Assembly: GCF_003711515.1 (NCBI RefSeq) | Contig: NW_021167081.1 | Location: 4,674,414 to 4,738,413 of the forward strand | Length of the DNA stretch: 64,000 bases | DNA from: Sodiomyces alkalinus F11 | Lineage: Eukaryota > Ascomycota > Sordariomycetes > Glomerellales > Plectosphaerellaceae | Reading direction: 5' to 3' | In this document: positions 36,083 through 47,389 of the stretch, piece by piece | Layout of the letters: each line of letters starts with the position of its first letter | Position numbering within the stretch: the stretch's first letter is position 1 | Program-made: the position numbers and the translations under genes | Notes under the pieces: generated by a model | Databases searched by the model: none | Told to the model about the DNA's origin: nothing | What the model saw: only the letters and a program-made list of their open reading frames with translations

Positions 36083-39000
36083 TACCCTACCGCCTTAGGC
36101 CCCTAGGCGTAGAGTTTCCCCCTAAATAGGATACCCGCCGCGATATTACCGTATTGGATATATAAGGGCGCCTTAAGAAAATAAAGCCCTAGGCGGTGCT
36201 AGGACCTGATAGGCTCTTAGTAGGGCTCCCAAAAGTATACAGACCCCCCCTTATACTAAAGACTAAATACTATCTTTATAGGGTGCCTTAACGTAAACTA
36301 TTACCCGAAAAGGTACCGCCACGCTACCGTAATAGTCCTTAGAAAAGAAGGTCGGCTAATGGCCGATTATAGGATAGTAAGGGAATAACGGCTAACATTA
36401 CTCCTTAGTATAATAGGTAAGGTCCTTAAAGGAATACTAGCTAACTATATTACGGCTATAGCGGAGGAGTATCGGCTTCTCCTAAAGGGATAAATAGGTA
36501 ACTGAACTAAGTGAAGTATAAAAATAGTAGTATAAAGAGTTATAAAGGCTATAAGAGCGAGCTAGGCCTATAACGGTACCGCTTTAATACTCTAACTAGA
36601 TATACAAAGTGGCTTTAATACTATCGCCTATTCTCGCCTTCTTAAAGTACTGAAAAGGAAAGGTTTCCCCTTATAGCTTATTACCCTAGTTAATACCTTT
36701 CTCTAAGAGTATATAGCCTAGCTATTACTTAACGGCAAAATAGCCCCCCCATAGTACCTCTATAAGAGTATATTATAGGGCTCCCTAATCTCCCCTATCC
36801 TTTTTATTCTCTACATCTCTACCCTTGATAAGGAGCTAGAGAGGATCCCTAAAATAATAGTAGTAGGTTTTACTAATAATAAGAATATTATCGCTTTTAG
36901 TAGAATAAAGGTATAAATACGGTACCGCCTTACCGCTATATGGTACACTTACCTAGACTAAGAGATAGCGAGCCGACTATAATTTAAACTAGCTAAGCAT
37001 ATTTATATCCCCTTTACGAAGTCGTGTTAACCCTTACCTACCCAGCTCCCCCTTAGCATTATTTTAGTACCGGTAGCAGAGGCAATATAGCTCCTAGGCG
37101 TCTAGCTTAATAGGAAACTCGGCTTCCGATAATATGCTAAGGAGGTAAAGAGCCGCTTTACTACCTAAATATTCGCCTTTATAAGACTTAGTGCGGTAGC
37201 GTAGAGGTATAGATTCGTAGACGCGAGGAGGCTATAATATATAGTAATATAACTAATAGTAGTCTATTAGTCCTCGGCTATCTATAAGATTAGAGTAGGC
37301 CCCTAGCATAGTCCCGTAATAGTATCTATAACGGTATAGAACCGGTGTCTCCGGCTAGTAATAGTAGCCTATAACCCTATACCGATTAGGATTCTTAAAA
37401 AGAAGACCTTTATTCCCCCCCTTAACCTATACCTCTTAAGCCTTAGTGCCTAGAAGATCCTCCCTATATACGAAAAGAGGACCGAAGATAAGATACTAGC
37501 CGGGGTATACGCCGTGATAAGAATATTAGCGGTACTAACCCGAACTATAGAACGTATATTACCCTCGCGTAGAATACCTGACTTATTGCCCTAATAGCCT
37601 AGGCGGGAACTTACCCCCGAAGAAGGCCCTTATAAAGGTATAGGATAAAACCTAGATAGAAGTATAGCGGCACTATACTTACGCCGTAGCCGTCCTAAGC
37701 CGCCCCCTAATATAACGCTCCTTTCGGAAATATAAAATTTCGGATATATAAAAGACTCCTTAAACTATAAAAGTCTATACTAACCTAGATTAGATTAGAA
37801 AAACTGTGCCTATAAGCTTTCCTAGCTATTGCGAGGGTGCCGGGATTCTTATTAACGTAGTGCCCTGACGGAGATAAAGGGGTAGAAACGGTGGAGTATA
37901 TAGTACTATGGTACTAGGACGTAACCAAGAAAGAATATAGGGACCTCTTTAGTGCTATAGGGAGACCACTTATAACTAGAGGAGATCTATACGATATACC
38001 AGAATATAATACCAAAGCCGGGAAAATAGCTAAGTAGTTCTTATAGTAGAAGAGACCTAGCAATTTCCGGCTTACCCTCGAAGATAGGGAAGCTTATAAG
38101 AACGCGGCGGTACTATAACGAGATAGAAGTAGCATAATAGGGCCGTTTATATATAAATAGGGGCCCTATAAACCTGGACCCTAGTAGTATTAAAGAGGCA
38201 CCGATACTATACTACTCCTTGTTGTCGTTATTATTACCTCCCTCGGAGGCACTAACTCTACTCTTAGCGTACTTAAGACCCTAGGATAGTTAGCCGGTAC
38301 TATACTGTAAAGGGGCCGTAAGGGGACCTTAGCCACTTATAGTGGTCTAGTAAGATACCCGCTATACACTTAAGGCGCTAAAGTCGGCGTAATAGCTCCT
38401 ATACCTATACCTGTACCGATAAGTTGCCGCCGCGACCGTAACTGGAAAGCAACGCCCGAGAGACAGCCTATCCGAAGGACGAAGTCGCTATTATTAGGCG
38501 CTCCTTAGCCTATAGATGATTAGCTTAATAGCACAGCACTACTATAGTATCTAAAAGGGACTATCCACTATAGGAGTACCTACGCTATTACCGGCCTTAG
38601 CTATTATATACGCCTAATAGATCTTTATAAGGCTGTAGGCCTTAACCTAGGGACCTCCACCAAAGTCGTAGACGCTGAATTATACGCTATTCTTTAGGCC
38701 CTCTATACTGCCCCATAGTTACCTACAGTACTAGAGTGCCCTATTGTCAGCGATTTATAGGCGGCTATTTAGAAGCTTTAGCGACCCTCGTAGTGGGCTA
38801 TAGAGGCTAAAACCCTTATTTTAAGCCTTAAATAACAGGACACTTCGGTCTTTAAATGGTGGTGTCCTTCGTATATAGAGATCGAAGGGATCGAATTAGC
38901 GGATAAGGTAGCTAAACAGGTATTAGACCCTAAAAAAGCTACTAAATCCGGTAGTTTAGTTACCCTTAGCCACTTAAAACGCCGGATTAATAAAGCCTTA

Positions 39001-39650
39001 ATTCAAGACTGGAAGGCTTTATAGAATAAGGAGGAAGAGGCGGAAAAAAGGGGTAAATCGATGTGTTTAGGCCACCTTTATAGGCGCCTAGTCCGAGATA
39101 ACCTCCGCTTTTCCCGAAAACCACTACCGATATAGGGCCCTATGTAGATAAAGTCGGCTTTTATTTAGTTAAAACCCGGCTTCGGATACCTAAAATCCCA
39201 CTAAAAAAGGGCCCAAAAATACGCTCACGACCGCTATTCCTGTCCCGGCTCCCCTATACAGAATACAGCCCACCTTATCCTTTCCTGCCCTTTTTATAAA
39301 AACGAACAAAAAGCCCTGCGGGAAGCCCTAGCAGGCCTACCGCTATCTCTGCCGCTATTATTCGGTACTAAAAGAGGTATACACGCCTTAGAGGCCTATC
39401 CTTTAGCTACTAAAATAGCCTTAGCAGAGTAGTATAGGGCATAAACCTCGGATCCTACGGTCGAGTTATCTGTTTTGGTTTTTTTACCTGTTTTTCAGGA
39501 TATTAGGCAGACTGTTACAGAGGATTTCCTTTGTTTGGTACTACTCCCTACTGTATTTAGCTTATCTCAGCCTTTAGCCTCTAGGGCAAAAGGCGTCGAG
39601 CTATAGCTTTAGGGCTATATACGCGTAATAAATAAAAGAAAAAAATAACT
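34020..39650 (+). mobile_element. LINE-A: 5'-truncated non-LTR retrotransposon
   Basis: Homology to LINE-B (53335-57165) starts abruptly near 34020, inside ORF1, typical of 5' truncation during insertion. The ORF1 tail spans about 34020-34780 (LSDEDLLASLQDINPKA). ORF2 spans about 34810-39470: endonuclease (WNIRRSQAW and IQEPRLNP near 34830-34925), reverse transcriptase (about 36280-37250, GFTNNKN at 36866-36883), RNase H (about 38560-38950), and a C-terminal zinc-knuckle-like YSCPGSP..HLILSCPFY (39230-39300). It ends with an A-rich tail, AATAAAAGAAAAAAA near 39628-39645. The FADD-type box has lost both Asp to Asn. The last 800 bases are only lightly mutated. Confidence 0.87.
36034..36079 (+). 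repeat. 46-base poly-C homopolymer in LINE-A
   Basis: An uninterrupted run of 46 C lies between the endonuclease and reverse transcriptase. The corresponding place in LINE-B (about 55984-55990) has only a short C run followed by T. It breaks no recognisable domain. Confidence 0.95.
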
Positions 39651-41450
39651 TACCCCCCCTCCCACCCTTAGGGGCGGCGAGGCCACGGTTATATTCTGGT
39701 TAGACGGCCGTGACCTTATATTACCCTAGCCTCGCCGCGTATAATCTAGTAATAGCCTTCTTTATTTGATTCTATTAAAGGCTCTTTCAAAGGGAGGTAA
39801 TCCGTAGTAGCTAAGATTCTTTTAAGGCTAAAATTGCATAAAGGATCTCTTATATAGTGGTGCTATTACGAGCTCCTCGCCGGCGTGCGTTCTTATTATG
39901 AATAATATACCTACCGAATATATAGCCAGGGCTCGTTCCTTCTACCTAAATAGTATAGAAAGGGTAATAAAATAAACCTCCTACTATTCCCCGTTTTTTA
40001 CTATTTTCTTCCCCCTCTATAGCTTTCTTTTTCCTAATTCCTTTTTAATTATATTTTCTATACCGTGAGTAGCACTAAGATGCTTTATAGGTCCCGTAGT
40101 AGGATTATTAATATTGCCGAGTAATAGCTTATCTCCTCGGCCGAATATATTCTTATTATAATAAGTTACCACGCCCCTCGCCTATAGTTTAATACCGTAT
40201 CTAACCCTTAGTAGATATCTAAATTCGCCGTATCTAGTAAACGCCCCTATAAGGGTACAGCGATAATAACGTAAGTTTAGGCCGTGTTACTATTAGTTAC
40301 GAGGTCGGCCGTAACTAATACTAAGTAAATCCCGACCCCCCCTCCCCCGGAAGAAGCGCTATAGCCCTAAGAATCCGCCCGGACCTTACCGCCTCGCCCC
40401 CTACGCCTAGTACACTACCCGGTAATATAAGTAAGAATATACCGTCAAGTGTTTTTACTAGTCGGACTCTAGCGCCGCTCGCGCTAATACGAAATATTAC
40501 GAGTGCTTATACCGTACTTATAAATACCGCGAGGTAACTATACCGGTTATACGTAGGGTAACCGCGGCTAATAAATAATATAGCTCCCGACCGCCGCCCA
40601 TAACGCCGCTAACGCCCTATAGGATACCGCTTATACTATATACAAGGACGCTAATAATAAGGATATAGGTTTATATTTACTTCCCGCGTAATAGCTTTAC
40701 GCTAACTTTCTATATAAAACCGTTATTAATTTTAGAAACCCTATAATCGTTTCCAGGTCGCCCTTAGCCTAGCTAAATACGGTAAGAACGTAGCCGGGCT
40801 ATCGTAATCTCCCGCCCCTACTATCGCCCTTACCCCCGCCCCTATCACGCTATCTCTCCTAGCCGCTACGCCCTCTGTTATCGCCTAGCCTCCCGCCGCT
40901 ATACCGCCTCCCGCCACCGCCCTTACCAACGCTACGTTCTAGGTAAGCGTGCTACGAGTATTTAATACCGTCGCTATATACCTACGTAGTATAGATAAGA
41001 CCCCTAAGAACGTTGTATATAAGCTAAAGGACCGTAACGATAATATAGCCTTTATAAAGACTAAGGTACACGGCCTCTCCTATTATAGAAGACGTGTTTA
41101 TAAGTATTTTACCGCGTTATACCCTCTCCTAGCCGGTGCTTTAGAGGTCGCCGTTAAGGCTATACCTGCTTCGGCTCCGCCCTAGGACGTCGTTACTCCT
41201 TTTATTATTAATAGCAAGGAGGCCGCGGCTACCGTAGCGACTTACCTTAAGCCTGTAAAGGAGTTATAAGTAGGTGCCGCTAAGGACGGTATAGCTTTAT
41301 AAGAGGAGGAGTTAGAAAAGGGGCAGGTTACGGAGTAATAGGTCTATTCGACTATTTAGGTTATTTTAGATATTTTCTGTTTTTTACTTAGTTCCTTACT
41401 ACTTATAGATCAAGTAAAATAGGGGTATAATTCTATTATAATCTCGCTTT
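39650..41450 (+). other. Unknown degenerate reading frame with Cys-rich patch
   Basis: Between the LINE-A tail and Gypsy-3 there is an imperfect inverted repeat based on GGCGAGGC..GCCTCGCC (about 39673-39735). A plus-strand frame from about 40080 follows, interrupted by RIP-type stops. It contains a patch KYYECLYRTYKYREVTIPVI (about 40490-40555) in which several Tyr are probably former Cys, a Pro-rich part (about 40800-40930), and a stop-free run of 78 codons at 40949-41185 with no recognised domain. I cannot assign a family; a gag-like transposon protein is possible. Confidence 0.35.
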
Positions 41451-42251
41451 TAGTGTTTATCCTCCTCGCTACCGTATCGGCCTTCTTTCGCGTCCGTGTG
41501 TTTTTCTTGTATTATTATAAAGGCCTATTATTATATTATACCGGGCCGTGTTTCTTCTCGAATTGATTAAGCGCTTATATCTCCCGAAGGATCTTAAGCG
41601 GTTCCTATATTAGTTTTATATAGCCCTCTTATCGTATTAATACCTCGCGGACCTTACCGCGACCTCGCCTCCAGGTACTGGCATAAAGGACTTCCTCTAT
41701 TACCTATTCCTCCTCCTTATCTAGCCCTTCACGGGTAGATAGCGGCTAGGGGTCTATTATCGTTGATCCTAGTCAGGAGATATAGTTAGCTCGCTATAGA
41801 AGATTTATATACAAACGGTTATAGATCTATAAGGGGATATTAGTACTACGATATAGTAGTTAATAACCTTTACAACTCTATTTTTATAGTAAAGCTAGGT
41901 AAGTCTTTTTAAGGGTCGTGGCGAGGAGTAGTTACTAATATCTAACTTTATAAGGTTAACCTTTTTAAACGTTTTAGCAGGGTAACGCTAACGGTTTACC
42001 GACACCTCCTAATATAGTTATAGAGCGGCTATCATGGCTTAGGCGAATTAGATAGCTTCCTAAAGGCGACTTACTAGGTCTTACGCGGAAGCCTTACGCT
42101 TATCGGTCGGCGTAGTCTTATTAACTTAGAGAGAATCTATATAGTATCTATATTATAGAAAAAAACGGGCTTATTTAGATCGTCGAGTCTACCCGGTTAT
42201 TTAAGGCTAGTTATGCTACTAGTAGTAGCGTATTCTAATCGTCTTAGACGT

Positions 42252-42610
42252 TACTCTAACCGGGCAAATCCCTGGCCAGCCAGTGTTATCGGACCTAGGC
42301 ATTCCAGGGTTTAGAACCGGGTGACCTTTACTCCAAAAAAATAAGGTATAATAAAGATATCTTCCCTAAGCTTAGGGGGGCGCGCCCCTAGGACGTAAGT
42401 ATTCCAAGGGTAAACCCTATAGAATCCTCGGCTTCTACGTATAGGAACCCGGGGAATTCCCCGGCATTCACTAATCATACCCTAGGGGAGCTATAGTATA
42501 CCCTAAAGGTACCTATAGCGTATCCCGTGCGTACTATAGCTTATACTATAGTACGGCTAGGGTACCCCATAGTACGCCCTAGTATTCCTAGTAGAATCTA
42601 GGGCGTATTA
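42252..42610 (-). repeat. 3' LTR of the non-autonomous element (359 bp)
   Basis: On the plus strand it begins TACTCTAACCGGG and ends GGGCGTATTA. It is similar over its length to 47027-47389 and, reversed, to the Gypsy-1 LTRs. Confidence 0.8.
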
Positions 42611-43049
42611 AATGCCCCGAGTAATAAAGCCCTGTATCCCGCGGGCTTTCCCCGGTAACTACGATAACCTTACTTAAGGCGTATTATAGTTATACTAGTA
42701 AACCGCGGTATAGTTAGAGATAATAAAATGGAAAAGAAAGAAAAGTTATTCCTAGGAGGCGGCGCCTTAATAGCGACCGCTATTACTACCTTTGCACCTA
42801 ATATAGCGATACTAAATACACCGAGGTCGTAGTATCCTTTCCTAGCATATACCCTAGTAAAGTCCTAATACACGTAATAAAGTTAATATACAGATAGAAG
42901 AAAACCTTATAGTATCCCTCTATTCTATATTACCGCGTGCTATAGTGAAAACGGATATACTGAACCCTCCGGCGTTTATTAATATATTCCCTGGTAAAAA
43001 CGTAATCTCCTCTACGTAAACGTTACCTAGCTATATACTTATTATAGAA

Positions 43050-44700
43050 TAGTAACCCTATCGTTGCTATTTTAGGTAGCCGCCGGGGCGTTCTTTTCGG
43101 AGAAGCCCTAGGCCGTTATCTTTACCTCTAGGATAGTAAACGCTTCCTTAGCAGTTACTTCGTTTATTATATTTTCTAAGTCGGCTAGTTCGAATCTGCT
43201 TAATATAAGCAGGCCTTCCTAGGTATAACCCGCGTACTAAGGCTTAAGGATAGTATAGGCTAGGATAATACGAGTAGTTAGTATATAGTTAGTTATAATT
43301 TATTAGTATAGCCATTCTTTATAGCTAGTAGATATTTCGCCGGTATCCAAGAGCGGGGTAATATACACTATCTTTTCTAGATAAAGGTACTTTATGAGTA
43401 TTAGCAGGTCTAAGGCATTCTATATAGTGCTCTGGGTAATAATATCTTTAATTACCGCGTAAAGCTATATAGCCGCCGGGCGGGGGAGCACTACGCTATA
43501 TCCGCGCTATTTTGGAAGAATAAGGTCTTAGTTTTACTTAAAGAAGGTATTAAGGTAAGACTAGGCGGTTCTATCCTATAGCTGACTTCCGTAGCTTTTA
43601 ATAAAGGTTTAATTAAGGAGGCGTTCCTTAGTATTATCGGTCGCGATATGTTTAGCGAGTATAGACTTTCCGCTGGCTAAGACTAGAGCGGGGCGTTTAG
43701 CTAACATAGTAAAGCTTAGGGTTTTATCTTAGTGGATTTAGCCTAAGAACTGTTTAACTAAGGGAATAGCCGCTTTATTACCTTCGGTTTTACCTCCGCT
43801 TTTTACGGCCACTCCCTTAACGAACTTATATATTAGTTTATTACTCTTAGATACCTTTACGGTATAATCCGTAAGTTTACGGGTAAAGCATTCCTCGCTA
43901 ATAGTCTTATTTTTACGTCTAGTAAGGAGATCGTATATTACTTAGGATACAAACGTTTATTCCCGTTATTTATTCGCTATAAAGCGGGGAATAATAAGGG
44001 TATTCCCCGTGGCCGGCGCGGGGAATATAATACTACCGGATAACGCCTTAGCTGCTAGGTCGATATATATAGCCGAGCGTAAGCCTATATAAATAATTAG
44101 AGAGTCTGTATAGGAGGTACGAATAACTTAGAGAGTCTTAGTAAACTTACCCGTATAGTTACGGGGTATATCTAGTTTCTATCCTATCATAAACTCCTTC
44201 AATAGCTTATCCGGGCCAATGTATAAGGTAAGTTCCTTATTAGCCTTACGTAAAAACTCTGGCTATAGGATATACCGTGCTATATCCCGGGCTTCGGTTT
44301 CGCTACTATCGATGTTTAGCTTAGGATAGTCTTAGGAAATAAATATAGTACGGTTAAGGTCTTTTATCTCCGGGCTATTATATGCTTAGGCCTTAGCGTA
44401 TAGTTTAAATTCGTTAATCTTAGTATAGTATAATACCTTGTAGACAGCGAGTCTTATTCTTATAGTAGGAAGCTTATTCTTTAACCGTTTTTCTCTACTA
44501 TAAAGGGTAATAGCTCGGAAGTATCCTTCCTTAGTAAGGCCGGAACTAAGTCTTCTAGGGTTTCTAAAAGCCTTATTTAACGTATCGCGGTATAATGCGT
44601 CCTTAAAAGGTTAGTAAGATATAGGGACGAGCGTTATAAAAATATAGATACAGGCACGCCCGCTAGGCGCCTTAGCAGTATGGAGCTAGTAATAGAGTAT
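43050..44700 (-). pseudogene. Extra reading frame homologue in the non-autonomous element
   Basis: Read from about 44700 leftwards with RIP-type stops, this minus-strand frame matches the Gypsy-1 extra frame in order: PFKDALYRDTLNKAFRNPRR and TKEGYFRAITLYSREKRL near 44640-44480 (Gypsy-1: PFKNQYYRDYFERTFRNPKK and TKAGYFRAVTLYGGEKRL), then DLNRTIF, DYPK.N, NKELTL, TGKFTKT and AIYIDLAAK. The C-terminal half is more diverged. The close match in a copy without pol shows that this frame travels as part of the family and is not a chance open stretch. Confidence 0.75.
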
Positions 44701-45370
44701 ACGTTGTTAAATAATAAGATTATAAATAGGATATAGTAGGAATAATTATAAACGATTTTAGAATTAATAGTAAACTATATTACCGATATAAATAATCGCG
44801 GTAGTAGTGAATCGGAAAGGAAGGGGAATAAACGATAAACGCTATAAGAGTGATATTATTTTCTCTAGCGCCCCGTGGAGCGCCACGGTAACTATAATTA
44901 TTATAGCGGCTAATAGAAGGTATATATATATTATAGTCCTTTTATTCTTACCGTTCCCTAGTATTTCTTACTATTCCTGGTTATTACCTAGGGCGGCGAT
45001 AACGTTCGTCTGATATCGCGTCGCCGGTATGCCTTATAAAGCCTTAGTAGTCTCCTAGTTCCGCCGTGTCTCCCGTGGTTCTTTAACGTTTCCTAGATAT
45101 AGCACGCTTAGAACCGTTTTCATTAAGGCTATCCTTAGATTAACTAAGATCTTGTATCTAAACCTTAAAGACGTTAATCCGTTAATTAGCTTCTACGCCT
45201 ATATAGCTTCTTCTTATATTAGCTTAGTTATAAACTAATATCCGTAAATAGCTACCCCGGGCGATATAAGCCCTATATCCTACAGGCGTCCTCTGACGGG
45301 GGATAGTAACTAGTAGCGCTACACGGTAATTACTTAGTAACCGTGGGCGGCGATAGTGTTTATAATAGGA

Positions 45371-45420
45371 AGGGAAGAAGGGAAAGGAAAGAAGGGAAAG
45401 GAAAGAAGGGAAAGGAAAGG
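45371..45420. repeat. GA-rich microsatellite, unit of about 14 bp
   Basis: The unit GAAGGGAAAGGAAA is repeated about three and a half times. It lies in the leader region of the non-autonomous element. Confidence 0.85.
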
Positions 45421-45659
45421 AGTATACGTTATAAAATAACGGAGATACGTTAAGGGGAGATAGTAAACCACGATATTCTATCGTGTTACGGGTTCTTCCG
45501 CTTAATAGACTATCTAGTTGTCCGGGGTGTTACGGCCTTCCACGGCGTTATCCCGAAGTCGGAGAGGAGCTTAGGGTTCTGGTCGGAAATAATAAATACG
45601 GCAGTGTACGTGCTATAGTCCGTGGATAGGCAGGGGTGGCCTTAGTGAACTTATTGGTG

Positions 45660-46800
45660 GTCGAAAGCCGGTGGACTAAGAAAAGCCCTCCCTTTAATAG
45701 GGAGGATAAGCCGAGGGAACCTCGGGCAAATCCGACTAAGGGAGCTATACGAATAGCAGGCTCTCTTAGTAAACTTATCCGTTAAAGGCGAGTCGAATAA
45801 GGGAAGCCCTCCCTATACTAGGGAGAACTAGCCGAGGGTGCCTTGGGTAGCCCGATAATAAAGTCTATAGCTTATACGGAGGCTAGGGTATAGTCTCTAA
45901 GCCTTAGGATACATAGCCTTAGGCACGGATTAGTTCTACGCTTTTCCCTTTAGGGTTACTAAGAGGTAGCCTCGGGTATGCTTAGTACGTTTAGCCGTTT
46001 TTAGTTAGCGAGCCTACTAGTAGGGAAACGTTCTCCGCGAAATACGGGTAAAGGGAAGATTACGGTAAGAGGAGATCGACTCCCCTTATACTCCGTGGGA
46101 AAAGGGAAAAAGAATAGGAGGGATTATCGAGAGGTATTAGAGCTCGGAATCAATCTATAGTGACTGCTAGTATAGGTTAGTATAGGCGCTATTCCTGCGC
46201 TTAGCTAGTACCTGTGGATTCCTTAGTATACTCCGTAGGGGAGGAAAAAAGAAAAGGGGGGGGGGGATTATCGAGTAACTTAGTGCCACGGTAAAACTAG
46301 TATATAGAATAGTATAGTCGTTATTCTACGCCCTTAGCGATCGTTTAGAACGTTATCGCCGGTATAGGTTAGTGCAGTCGCCTACGCTAACTCGCGATTA
46401 TTAGGAAGATTAGTATTATATTAGAGCTAGGGATTTATAGTAGATGCTAGTATAGATTAGTATAGGCGCTGTTCCTGCGCTTACCTAGCGACTATAGATT
46501 CCCTAGTATACTCTACCCCTAGACCTAGTAAAGGGGAGGCGATTATTAGGGGGTTAGCGTACCTCGTGGTTCTGTCGGGACTCGGGTTCTACGGAGGACG
46601 CTAGTATACAGGATAGTATAGTCGTTATCCTATGCCCTTGGCGATAGTTAGAACGGTTAGTATCGGTATAGGTTAGTATAGTCGCCTGCGCTAACTAGAG
46701 ATTATTAGGAATGTTATCGCGGTATCGGAGCTCGGGTTCTACGGCTAGTTGTCGTTATAAAAACAGGTAACGTTTAACGGTATACAACTTAAGGATAGCA
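45660..46800. repeat. Degenerate tandem repeats in the leader of the non-autonomous element
   Basis: A block with AAGCCCTCCCT..AGCCGAGGG..CTCGGG occurs at about 45684-45730 and again at about 45800-45850. Longer units recur near 46290-46400 and 46605-46710 (GGATAGTATAGTCGTTAT..GGTATAGGTTAGT), and near 46165-46240 and 46440-46520 (GTATAGGCGCT..TTCCTGCGCTTA), a period of about 280-310 bp. The corresponding leader of Gypsy-1 is shorter and not repeated. Confidence 0.7.
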
Positions 46801-47026
46801 GTTCCCTCTATTCCTCTACTCCTAGACCTATTAAAGGAGAGGCGTCTTCGCCTAGCGCGCCTTATATCTATTTAGTCTTAGTATACATAGTTCGCGCCTT
46901 TAAGGGCGGCTACGCCTAGTGCGCTAGCTTTCGCTAGTAAGCCACGTGCCTGTTTAGTCTTAATATATATACTCCGCACCGGGCAGCGGTATATAAACCT
47001 TGCCTAAAAGCTTAGTTACTACTATT

Positions 47027-47389
47027 TAATAAGCCCTAACCGGGTAAATGCCTGGCTAGCCAGTACTATCGGACCTAGGGATTCTGGGATTTAGAAAGGG
47101 GTGACCTTTATTGTAAAATATATAGTATAATACAGATATCTTCTCTAAGCTAAGGGGGGCGCGCCCCTAGGACTTAAGGATTCCACTGGTAAACCCTGTG
47201 GAATCCTTGGCTTCTACGTATAGGAACCCGGGGGATTCCCCGGTATTCACTAATTATACCCCAGGGAAGCCATAGTATACCCTAAAGGTAACTATAGCGT
47301 ATCCCGTGCGTACTATAGCTTATACTATAGTACGGCTAGGGTACCCCGTGGTACGCCCTAGTATTCCCCGTAGAATCTAGTGCGTATTA
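47027..47389 (-). repeat. 5' LTR of the non-autonomous element (about 363 bp)
   Basis: On the plus strand it runs from TAATAAGCCCTAACC to TGCGTATTA. It contains the GGGGCGCGCCCCTAGGAC block also seen at 42390 and, inverted, in Gypsy-1. Confidence 0.8.

Larger units (their letters stand above)
42252..47389 (-). mobile_element. Non-autonomous LTR element of the Gypsy-1 family, carrying only the extra frame
   Basis: LTRs at 42252-42610 and 47027-47389 are reverse-complement relatives of the Gypsy-1 LTRs, sharing the GATATCTT..GGGGCGCGCCCC block and the TAATACG start. The leader after the 5' LTR (minus strand) shares AATAGTAGTAACTAAG and CCTTTAATAGGTCTAGG with Gypsy-1, and the region before the 3' LTR also matches. 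Flanks are GACGT (42247-42251) and GGCGT (47390-47394), one transition apart. Internally there is no gag, protease, reverse transcriptase or integrase: only a leader with tandem repeats (about 45360-47026) and a homologue of the Gypsy-1 extra frame. It is inserted in the Gypsy-3 integrase. Confidence 0.85.

Noticed and set aside
45660..46800. CRISPR array
   Set aside because: The repeats are long, degenerate and unevenly spaced without uniform spacers, and the genome is fungal.
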